Shown: positions 8,394 to 15,896 of the stretch, piece after piece
Numbering within the stretch: position 1 is the stretch's first letter
Layout of the letters: each line of letters starts with the position of its first letter
Assembly: GCA_035772405.1 (NCBI GenBank)
Contig: JAYKKM010000009.1
Coordinates: forward strand, 2,986,001 to 3,050,000
Length of the DNA stretch: 64,000 bases
From: Chrysogorgia sp. JL179-B06
Taxonomy: Eukaryota; Cnidaria; Anthozoa; Scleralcyonacea; Chrysogorgiidae
Direction: 5' to 3'
Notes under the pieces: generated by a model
The model's input: the letters and a program-made list of their open reading frames with translations, nothing else
Told to the model about the DNA's origin: nothing
Databases searched by the model: none
Translations under genes and position numbers: made by a program

Positions 8394-8905
8394 TAAATTT
8401 GTAAAAATGTTTAAACGACTATTTTTTTAAATGTGATTTGACAAATTTGTGAAAATGTTGAAACGACACTTTCTATTTTTTAAATGTGATTTGACAAATT
8501 TGTGAAAATGTTGAAACGATTATTTTTTAAATGTGATTTGACAAATTTGTGAAAATGTTGAAACGACTATTTTTTAAATATGATTTGACAAATTTGTGAA
8601 AATGTTGAAACGATTATTTTTTAAATGCGATTTGACAAATTTGTGAAAATGTTGAAACGACACTCTCTATTTTTTAAATACGATTTAACAAATTTGTGAA
8701 AATGTTGAAACGGCACTCTCTATTTTTTAAATGTGATTTAACAAATTTGTGAAAATGTTGAAACGACTATTTTTTAAAATGTGATTTGACAAATTTGTGA
8801 AAATGTTGAAACGATTATTTTTTAAATGTGACTGAAAATTTTGAAACGACTATTTTTAAACGCGACTGAAAATGTTGAAGCGACTATTTTTAAACGTGAC
8901 TGAAA
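8394..8905. repeat. AT-rich tandem repeat array, 47-57 bp unit
   Basis: About ten tandem copies of a unit built on ATTTGACAAATTTGTGAAAA and TGTTGAAACGA followed by a T-run. The basic unit is 47 bases; some copies carry an extra CACTCTCT-like insert that lengthens them to about 57. The last two copies are shortened. The core TTTGACAAATTTGTGAAA is partly self-complementary (ACAAATTTGT). The array starts about 100 bases after the polymerase stop and ends before a TATAAAT at 8916. It is not a CRISPR array, since the copies have no unique spacers. It could be an origin, a 3' regulatory region or subterminal repeats. Confidence 0.85.
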
Positions 8906-9013
8906 TGTGATTTGGTATAAATTCAGTATTGTTTCGTGAGTCTCGCGCGTGTTTGACACTAATCGGTGGAGAGTGTGGGGAGGGGTGCGTCAAGCCTAAT
9001 TAACGACTGCTGT

Positions 9014-9186
9014 AGTAGTATAGAACATGGCGGTGCGAGCTTATTCGACGTTATCCACAAGTGTGGGCACCGTGGCATCGCTAATTTTTGCGCTAAATCG
9101 CGATTTGGCGTAAAAATTAACGTTGCTATGGCACTCGCATTTGTGGTTGGCGTTGCTGAGCTCGCACCGCCATGTTCTATACTACT
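9014..9186. repeat. 173-bp palindrome with perfect 28-bp outer arms
   Basis: The outer arms 9014-9041 and 9159-9186 are perfect reverse complements. The interior pairs imperfectly up to an exact centre at 9100/9101 (AAATCGCGATTT). The right arm supplies the stop codon of the truncated minus-strand gene at 9182-9418. The outer end (AGTATAGAA) is shared with the palindrome at 19705-19808. It may be an inserted foldback element, a terminal-repeat relic of a virus-like element, or a 3'-end processing structure between converging genes. Confidence 0.85.
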
Positions 9187-9418
9187 TTGTAAAGTATTGC
9201 GATAAGTATACAGACTCCAACACTTTTTTACTGACAGCATCCCAATCATCTTCTGGGTCTGCTATGTTTTTGAGTGCCCTGAACGCCATATCTATGTCTC
9301 CAGACATCCTCCCACCGCTAACGCTTAACTTAGGGTCACTGTCTAGATGTCTCTTCGCTCTTCTTAATATTTTGTCACTCTCGTAGTCTCTGTCCTCAAA
9401 TCCATAACTTAGACTCAT
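9182..9418 (-). pseudogene. Truncated minus-strand gene of the virus-like element
   Basis: Only 78 residues remain. The diverged copy at 19803-20464 shows that the family member is about 215 residues long, so the C-terminal two thirds are lost here. The break coincides with the outer end of the 173-bp palindrome, whose sequence supplies the TAG. The remaining N-terminal part is highly charged (MSLSYGFEDRDYES, then a basic RRAKRH stretch) with no recognised domain. The gene starts 4 bases after the stop of the 550-residue gene on the same strand, so they form a two-gene unit. The function is unknown; its place beside capsid genes suggests a virion protein. Confidence 0.6.
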
Positions 9419-9422
9419 TATC

Positions 9423-11075
9423 TTATAACATATATTTGCTTACTAAATAGCCAGACGCAGCCGAAACCACTAGAACTAGCCCTAACTCTGTAGTGTTGTC
9501 ACCTGGTGTCGCCTCTAGACGACGTTCTTGATGTTTCACCTTTGGTTTGTCAAGTGTCTCCAGATGCTCTCCACCTTCCTGGTGTGCCACGTTTGATGTC
9601 ACCAGACGATTCGTCACCTTTGGTTTGTCAAGTGTCTCCAGGTGCTCTCCACCTTCTTGGTGTACTTTCTTAACCTCAGTCGTTTTCGCGTAGTTTAACC
9701 CACTGTTTACCCCAAACTTCATACTCTGTGTAGCAGTCTTCAATAGGTTGTTGTACCCAGCGATTTTGTTCTTTAGGATTACAACGTTACTTGGCATTAA
9801 CCACGTAGACGGTGACAGCGCAAGGTTTTGGACAACGTTAGTGTCCCTAATCGACTTGTTCATGTTGAGAATCCACGTTGACATGTCGTAGTTTATAACA
9901 CTATCCTCCACCAACTTTCGGAACTCTTGTTGAGTCTCTAGACTGCCTGCAGAATCACCAACGACTGACACACGTGTTCTCGCTTGTGCACCAAGTGTGG
10001 AGTAAACAAAGGCTTCTATGGACTGATATAGATATTGTCGCCCAATGTTGGTGAAACCATTCGACACCAGAGGAACGTATCGTTTGTAGTCGTTCTTAAC
10101 GTCGTTAATCGTGAAGACTCTCTCCTCACCTGTTGTACCATCAGCAAGGACTTTACCTTGGTAGTAATGTTTTCTAGGAATCTTGTCTGTCTTACCATAC
10201 AATTCTCCAGCGTCAAACTCTCTACTTATCGATCTCATACTCTCACCACCTTCCATCCTTCTGAGAAGTCTTCTAACAGTAAAGTACAGATGAAACCTCA
10301 TTACACTAGTGATAACAGGGTGAACTTCTTGCGATGGTGACAAGTGTTGTAACGACACTCCACAACAGAAACTCGCACAATACGTTGCAAACACGACCCT
10401 ATAGTAGCTCTCATTATCGTCCCACTTTGACTTTGTCTTTGACGTGGTGATTTGTAATATTGGTAACTTTGAGAGAAAGTAGTTCTTTTGATTAACGAAG
10501 ACTCTAAAGTTATTCACTGGGTAGTTCAACACGTTTTCCGTTGGATAGCCATCCCAAAGTCCCCAGTGGTTCTTGGGACCTTTTGATAGTGGTTGGATAG
10601 TTCCACCAGATAGCCATATTTTTGGAAACTTGTCGTCGTGACCTTTTGGAGACTTGTTGTTGTGTAACCAAATCCACATACTCTTGTCGTTTTTGAAGGT
10701 ATCACTAGTTATGTTAGTGCTTATGATGTCGTTGTTTCTAAAATATATGTCAACGCCATTAACCTCACTGTCTTGTGAGACAGTTGGATCGAACTCAAAC
10801 TTGCTCAAAGTGATGTGAGGGTACTTTTTGACTATATTCAGCTTAGCCACGTGTATGGCGTTAGCTATCTCTTCCTGGTCAGGTATTATTGGTTTGTTTA
10901 TCGTTAGATACTTAGTGTACTCCGGGTTACTCTTAAACCTACTTGAGTCTACACTAACGTCACCAATATTGGTTTTCGTCACGAAGAATATATGTATATG
11001 CATATTGTCGTCAACATCAAGAAAAAACCTATTCTTGTCAGCATAAGGATACTTTCTTTTGAACACATCCATCAT
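9423..11075 (-). CDS. Unassigned 550-residue virion-type protein with C-terminal membrane anchor
   Basis: A single uninterrupted frame whose decayed homologue lies at 20466-21730, so it is a conserved gene of the element. The N-terminal 450 residues look globular and beta-rich (for example NHWGLWDGYP near 166). A segment of 16 residues beginning HQEGGEHLETL is directly repeated around residues 465-505. The last 20 residues (LGLVLVVSAASGYLVSKYML) are a hydrophobic tail anchor. It is transcribed divergently from the penton-like gene across a 17-base gap. I do not recognise the family. A membrane-anchored structural or receptor-facing protein fits the architecture but is only inference. Confidence 0.65.
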   Translation of the reverse strand: MMDVFKRKYPYADKNRFFLDVDDNMHIHIFFVTKTNIGDVSVDSSRFKSNPEYTKYLTINKPIIPDQEEIANAIHVAKLNIVKKYPHITLSKFEFDPTVSQDSEVNGVDIYFRNNDIISTNITSDTFKNDKSMWIWLHNNKSPKGHDDKFPKIWLSGGTIQPLSKGPKNHWGLWDGYPTENVLNYPVNNFRVFVNQKNYFLSKLPILQITTSKTKSKWDDNESYYRVVFATYCASFCCGVSLQHLSPSQEVHPVITSVMRFHLYFTVRRLLRRMEGGESMRSISREFDAGELYGKTDKIPRKHYYQGKVLADGTTGEERVFTINDVKNDYKRYVPLVSNGFTNIGRQYLYQSIEAFVYSTLGAQARTRVSVVGDSAGSLETQQEFRKLVEDSVINYDMSTWILNMNKSIRDTNVVQNLALSPSTWLMPSNVVILKNKIAGYNNLLKTATQSMKFGVNSGLNYAKTTEVKKVHQEGGEHLETLDKPKVTNRLVTSNVAHQEGGEHLETLDKPKVKHQERRLEATPGDNTTELGLVLVVSAASGYLVSKYML

Positions 11076-11092
11076 AACATACCGTACGTTAT
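11074..11092. promoter_or_regulatory. Compact divergent promoter, near-palindromic
   Basis: The whole space between the two divergent genes is about 17 bases, and its sequence ATAACATACCGTACGTTAT is 16/19 self-complementary. The second copy of the block keeps it at 21732-21750 (ATAACATACGGTACATTAT). The conserved TAAC/GTTA ends and AT-rich flanks on both sides suggest one element serving both start codons. Confidence 0.55.
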
Positions 11093-11737
11093 ATGAGAGT
11101 GGTAGTATTGATTAGTGGTTCAACGAAAACTATAGACCTACCAGAGTCAACTATAGCAACTAACTCAGACCCTCACTTACTAGTGAAGAAGGCAACCATC
11201 TTTTGGGACTACGTTAACGTAACCACAGTCAACAGTAAGATAACTTATAACAGTAGCAACCACGTTTTTAGTCCTGGGTACCACACCTTTAAAACGATTG
11301 TCGACGACTTGAAAGAGTTAGGAGACGTCAAGCTAGTGGCTAACAGATATGACTCAACGTGTACGATAACAACTGATCAACAAATAGAACTGTTTAAATT
11401 TGGACAACTTCTAGGGTTTGACGAAAACACTACAATAACCACCACAAAAACTAGTCCTAACGTTGTGAACGTTAACAGAGGACTGAAATACATACAAGTA
11501 ACATCTAATATTGTGGACAGGTCTAATAACATAGTTAATGGTAGCAAAAGTGGTTGTATCGCAGTACTGCCAATAACTAGCACACAAACACTTAAGGGCT
11601 CTGTACAACATTTTGGTGTTGGGTCGAAAATCCCAATAAACAAAGGAGTCGTCAACCAACTAGAGTTCAAGATAACAGATCAGGACGATAACAGTATTAA
11701 CGTTGGCGAGGTGTTGTTAGATTTACACATCACGTAG
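11093..11737 (+). CDS. Putative penton/minor capsid jelly-roll protein
   Basis: A 214-residue protein rich in beta-strand-like segments. The C-terminal pattern, in which a proline-containing stretch (IPINKG) leads into an ELEFKITDQ-like strand and a VLLDLHI terminal strand, resembles minor capsid (penton-base) proteins of Polinton/adintovirus-type elements. This is a pattern judgement, not an alignment. It sits directly before the integrase, whose ATG follows the stop by 5 bases. The gene is intact here, and a truncated copy lies at 21751-22240. If correct, it forms the fivefold vertices of the particle together with the 412-residue putative major capsid protein. Confidence 0.55.
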   Translation: MRVVVLISGSTKTIDLPESTIATNSDPHLLVKKATIFWDYVNVTTVNSKITYNSSNHVFSPGYHTFKTIVDDLKELGDVKLVANRYDSTCTITTDQQIELFKFGQLLGFDENTTITTTKTSPNVVNVNRGLKYIQVTSNIVDRSNNIVNGSKSGCIAVLPITSTQTLKGSVQHFGVGSKIPINKGVVNQLEFKITDQDDNSINVGEVLLDLHIT

Positions 11738-11742
11738 TGTAT

Positions 11743-12822
11743 ATGGAGCAAGAACTAAGAGATATTTACTACAACCCATCAACTGGTTACCAATCCGCCG
11801 AGAGACTGTACCAAAAGGCACAAGAAGGCGGTCTAAACGTTAGTAGGGTGAAGATAAAGGACTGGTTAAAATCTCAAGACACGTACACCAGGTACAAACC
11901 AGTTGTTAAGAAACACAAGTTTAGACAAACATTTGTTGACTATCTGGGTGAGCAGATACAGATGGACTTGGTTGACATGGGCAAGTACAAGCATAAGAAC
12001 AACGGGTACTACTGGATACTAATAGCCACTGAGATCCTTAGTAGGTATGCTTTCGCAATACCCGTCTATAGGAAAGACACGAAAAACATGACTAAGGCTG
12101 TCACAAAGTTACTAGAGAAGGCTAAGGTTAGATTTGGCGAGTACCCAAAGCTGGCTCAGTTTGACGACGGTAAGGAATTCTATAATGTTGGTGTGAAGGA
12201 TCTATTGGATAAACACAATGTGAAGTACTTCAGCACGAACTCTGATAAAAAGGCAGCAGTCGTGGAACGGTTTAACAGAACACTCAAGACGTCTATGTGG
12301 AAGTACTTCTACAGTAAAGGAACGTACAAGTGGATTGACATTCTAGACCAGCTTGTTGAGAATTACAACAATACCAAACATAGTACTATTTTAATGAAAC
12401 CTAAAGACGTTAGTAAGAAAAACGAAAACGAAGTATGGACGACGTTGTTTGGGCACCATTTCGGTGACTACCCACTACCAAAGTTTAGAGTAGGTGATAC
12501 TGTCAGGATATCAAAGTACAAGAGCATATTCGCAAAAGGGTATGAGGCTAACTTCACTGAGGAGCTATTCAAAGTGACAAAAGTCATACGCGGTGACCCT
12601 ACCGTGTACGAGATAGAGGACCATGAAGGGGAACCTATCATTGGTAAGTTCTACGAGGAAGAGTTGTCAGCTGTCGATAAAAAAGACGACGTATATAAAG
12701 TTGAGAAGATACTAAAGAGAAAGAAGGTAGGAGGTAAAAAGATGGCTTTGGTTAAGTGGCTCGGTTATGACAGTAAACACAACTCATGGATACCAGAGAG
12801 TGATATTCAAAACATTGAGTAG
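11743..12822 (+). CDS. Retrovirus-type DDE integrase with C-terminal chromodomain
   Basis: Inserts the linear element into host chromosomes. The catalytic core shows D75 (in QMDLVD), D141 (in QFDDGKEF) and E175 (in AVVERFNRT), with 33 residues between the last two. Residues about 316-358 (from YKVEKILK to NSWIPESD) form a chromodomain with the aromatic residues expected for methyl-lysine binding, probably steering insertion to marked chromatin. Chromodomain-bearing rve integrases are a hallmark of Polintons/Mavericks. The ATG at 11743 is preferred to the in-frame GTG at 11737, which overlaps the preceding stop codon. The frame is intact, and the next gene starts 6 bases downstream after a TATATA. 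Confidence 0.93.
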   Translation: MEQELRDIYYNPSTGYQSAERLYQKAQEGGLNVSRVKIKDWLKSQDTYTRYKPVVKKHKFRQTFVDYLGEQIQMDLVDMGKYKHKNNGYYWILIATEILSRYAFAIPVYRKDTKNMTKAVTKLLEKAKVRFGEYPKLAQFDDGKEFYNVGVKDLLDKHNVKYFSTNSDKKAAVVERFNRTLKTSMWKYFYSKGTYKWIDILDQLVENYNNTKHSTILMKPKDVSKKNENEVWTTLFGHHFGDYPLPKFRVGDTVRISKYKSIFAKGYEANFTEELFKVTKVIRGDPTVYEIEDHEGEPIIGKFYEEELSAVDKKDDVYKVEKILKRKKVGGKKMALVKWLGYDSKHNSWIPESDIQNIE

Positions 12823-12828
12823 TATATA

Positions 12829-14187
12829 ATGGCTGATGGAGGGTTCGATGAAATCGAAATGAAACAGATTGATGAGTTTAAGAAGTATACGGACAAGGAG
12901 TTAGAAAAAGAGTTTGAGATGCTCGACGCTATTGATCCCACAGAATATGATACAACGTCAGAAAATACTGGTGTGCGCGGTAGAATCAACAGGGTGAAAC
13001 TCGAACTAGAGAGGAGAGTCATAGCACGCAGAGTATAAGACAGAATCACACACGTGGAGACATCATTCATAGGTAACGATGATGGTAACACAGTAACAAT
13101 AACTGGAGAGGATAAAGGGAGTGCCACGTCTGATGGTATCCCAAACCCAAAGTACGACAAAAGGTCATACAACACGTCAGTAACAAGAGATAGAAAGCAG
13201 TTTCTATTAGACCATCTTGGTGTTAGTATTAACGTTGGGGATGGAGAGGCCTCGAGTGATATAATAAAAAAATCTAAAATTATGTTTGGTGTTAAAGGTC
13301 TTCCTATAGGGTTAGAGTTTGAAAACAAGAGAGTTATGGTGTCAAAAGGAAATTCTATAGTGTACAGAGACGCTAAAGATTCACAGAAAGACGTCGAGAA
13401 CTTTAAGAGTCTGTTAAGTAGAGCTGTTGAGGAGCACAGACTCACTTTAGCTGCGATGGTTGAGGAAATTAACGGCGACAACACAATCTCAGATAATGTG
13501 TCAGAAGACATAGTATCTAACGTAAGCGAACAGCTACAAGACAGAGTCGAACAAAGAGTGGAGCAACTCGTAGAAACGTCGAAAGGTATCTTCGTTAGCG
13601 AACAAGAGATTAGGGAGTTCGCTGGCTCTCTCAACCCAAAAGGATCAACTGATGTTAAGATAGAGTCGCTAGACGTACTAGGCGACCAATATAGACTCAT
13701 GTCTATCGTCGAGCTAGACCCTCTAAAAGAACAATTCTATAAGAGTGTTAGTGACACAGCTTACTTGAAGGCAGATAGCATCCGTATCGAGAACAACACG
13801 AGACCAGAACACGACGAGGCAATAGGTGTGTTAAAAGACGAGGTTGAAGGTAACGATCTAAATAGACTCGATAGGTTTAAAAAATGGGCAAAGGAAAACT
13901 TAGTTGGAATAAGTGCTATATCAATCTCTATAGCCGGGATAATAACTACCATAGTAATATCCGCTAGGAGTGTCATCGTCAAAGGTGGTCAAGCACTTGG
14001 AAAACTAGGAAAAGCTATAGCTAATCTAGCCACAAAGGCTGGTCCTCTACTGGCTGGACTGCTAAACATGGTGGCGACTGTGCTAAAGTGGGGAGCCGCA
14101 GGTATATCTTGGTTAGCGTCCAATTTATGGATCCTAGCGATAGCACTAGCTTGGTTCGTCTACGATCAGTACAAACAGAGGAAATAA
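12829..14187 (+). pseudogene. Coiled-coil membrane protein broken by one in-frame stop
   Basis: Two consecutive frames, 12829-13038 and from 13039 to 14187, lie in the same phase, separated only by TAA at 13036-13038. The downstream part has no ATG for about 75 codons. The simplest reading is one gene of about 450 codons with a nonsense mutation. The N-terminal part is acidic and coiled-coil-like, and the middle is charged with a second coiled coil. The C-terminal 100 residues contain at least two membrane segments (ISAISISIAGIITTIV, and LLAGLL through ALAWFV). It lies between the integrase and the putative major capsid gene. A membrane-active virion component is plausible. Stop-codon readthrough is the alternative explanation. 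Confidence 0.7.
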
Positions 14188-14209
14188 AACATGTGTTATA
14201 ATATATAGT

Positions 14210-15448
14210 ATGAATACTAGTGAAAAAGAGTTGCTTCCTGGATATAGACGTCGTGAAATATCTGCTATCAAAGGCACAAGAACCCGTCACGTTGTGACAC
14301 TGAACCCTAACAAAGCCAATCCAGAGGAGGAGTTATACATTGATATCCCAAGAACAAAGGGTAACACCTGTTTGGTACCCTCCAGTTTCCACCTCCTATT
14401 CGACTTCAAAAGTGCGAACGCGAAATCATGGTTTCTTAATAACCTCTCGAGACTACTCTCTGAAAAGCTGGTTATAAAATTAGCAGGTGAGACTGTGTAC
14501 GACAACTGTGGTGAGAGTGTTATCGGTACGTACAGAGATTTATGGAGACCTAAAACAGAGCGAACGGCTATGATCGAATACGGCCTAGCAAACGAGAACC
14601 TTCGAAAGTTAATCTCGAAGGATGACAGCGGCGCGGCCAGTGGAAACGTACAAAAAGTTAGTGATGGTCTTATGTTCTCTATTCACGGTACCAAACAAAA
14701 GATTCAACTAGACAAGATTCTAGAAGATCACGGTTTATACGCACCGTATAATATGAACAACAATCTCAGGTACATAATCACACTCCCCAAAGCAACTGAT
14801 ATTATGGTGGCTCAATCTGGATCAGCTGTGACTGGCTATACGTTGGAGAACCTCGAATTGGAGTACGAAACTATCGAGAGTCAAGAGATCGCTGATGAAG
14901 TATCATCTCTATACGCATCCGGTAGATCTCTATCATACGAGCACGTCACGCTAATGAAGACTGTGGAGTGGGATAAAGGAATCACACTCGTGAACGAAAA
15001 CATTAACCTACCAAGAAAGTCAATGAAAGCTATCGTTCTACTCTTCACAAATAAGACAAGAACTGACAGCGAGGAGTTCGTCTACCCAAACATAGAGTCA
15101 GTCAAACTTACTATTGAAGGCGTGCCAAACATGGTATACAGTCAAGGAATACCAAAACCAAGACTATGGGTAGAAGCGAAACGACTATTTGGACGAAAAC
15201 TAGACTGTGACCAGCACATGACTGTCCAAAAGTTTTACAAAGACGGTTTCGCTTTGGTTGTTGACCTTAGATCTATCGAAGATAACGCGAAAGTAGCTAC
15301 TGGAAAAAAGATTGTGAACACTCAGTCAGGAATACTGATGGAAATCATTAAAAAAGTCACAACAGCGAACGTCATGTGTAGAATATTCATACTCTCCGAC
15401 GGACTCGTAAACCTTATCAACAACGATCTACAATCAATCCAATACTAA
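14210..15448 (+). CDS. Putative double jelly-roll major capsid protein
   Basis: An intact 412-residue protein, dominated by beta-strand-like segments and with no enzyme motifs. Its position between the membrane protein and the packaging ATPase is where Polinton-like elements keep the major capsid gene. Features include an early YIDIPRTKG strand, an acidic insertion near residues 135-150, and the segment LEGVPNMVYSQGI-like near residues 303-315. It is shorter than many Polinton capsid proteins, so the call depends on context and strand pattern. A structure prediction would settle it. The ATG is preceded by ATAATATATAGT, the TATA-rich motif shared by neighbouring genes. Confidence 0.5.
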   Translation: MNTSEKELLPGYRRREISAIKGTRTRHVVTLNPNKANPEEELYIDIPRTKGNTCLVPSSFHLLFDFKSANAKSWFLNNLSRLLSEKLVIKLAGETVYDNCGESVIGTYRDLWRPKTERTAMIEYGLANENLRKLISKDDSGAASGNVQKVSDGLMFSIHGTKQKIQLDKILEDHGLYAPYNMNNNLRYIITLPKATDIMVAQSGSAVTGYTLENLELEYETIESQEIADEVSSLYASGRSLSYEHVTLMKTVEWDKGITLVNENINLPRKSMKAIVLLFTNKTRTDSEEFVYPNIESVKLTIEGVPNMVYSQGIPKPRLWVEAKRLFGRKLDCDQHMTVQKFYKDGFALVVDLRSIEDNAKVATGKKIVNTQSGILMEIIKKVTTANVMCRIFILSDGLVNLINNDLQSIQY

Positions 15449-15465
15449 AACATATAGTATCCTAT

Positions 15466-15896
15466 ATGAAAACACCTTTTAACATGCTAATTGTTGGTAT
15501 GACAGCCTGCGGCAAAACGTACTACCTCTTGGATATGATAGAGAAAGACCACACGAATCACTTCGATTTCATCATTCTTATATGCCCGACGTTCGAATGG
15601 AATAAGACATACACAGAGTGGAAATACTTGAGAGACCCAGACTTTATCACTATTCAATGTGAGCAAGATAAGGTCAACGTAGTCCTTAAACACGTGACTG
15701 ATACTTATAAAGGTACCAATTCACTAATAATATTAGATGATTGTGCTGGTGGGCAGGACGTTAAAAACAGAACAAGCGAACTAGTGAAACTAGCCTTTAG
15801 CGCTAGACACTATAACCTATCCACAATAGTCATAACACAACAACTAACCTCAATTAGTAAACCATATCGTGAGAACATCTCAAAGTTAGTAACATT
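15466..15896 (+). pseudogene. Packaging ATPase (A32/FtsK-HerA type), 5' part, interrupted by a LINE
   Basis: DNA-packaging ATPase of the virus-like element. Walker A is GMTACGKT at residues 11-18, and Walker B is LIILDDC near residues 87-93. The reading frame runs cleanly to 15896, where the bases AACATT mark the left target duplication of a LINE. Beyond this the frame enters LINE sequence and stops. The 3' part resumes in phase at 18593-18806, so the insertion is the only visible lesion. The gene begins 17 bases after the capsid gene stop, with TATAG/CTATAT motifs in the gap. Confidence 0.85.

Noticed and set aside
8394..8905. CRISPR-like array
   Set aside because: The units are continuous variants without unique spacers, in a eukaryotic context.
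11737..11742. Integrase start at GTG 11737
   Set aside because: It overlaps the preceding stop codon, and an ATG follows two codons later.
12807..13700. A 297-codon open frame on the minus strand
   Set aside because: It is antisense to the coiled-coil membrane-protein gene, is Ser/Leu-rich as expected from the complement of its codons, and shows no motif.
13054..14187. Independent gene starting at GTG 13054
   Set aside because: GTG is not a normal eukaryotic start, and the frame is in phase with the preceding short frame across one TAA, so one broken gene is simpler.
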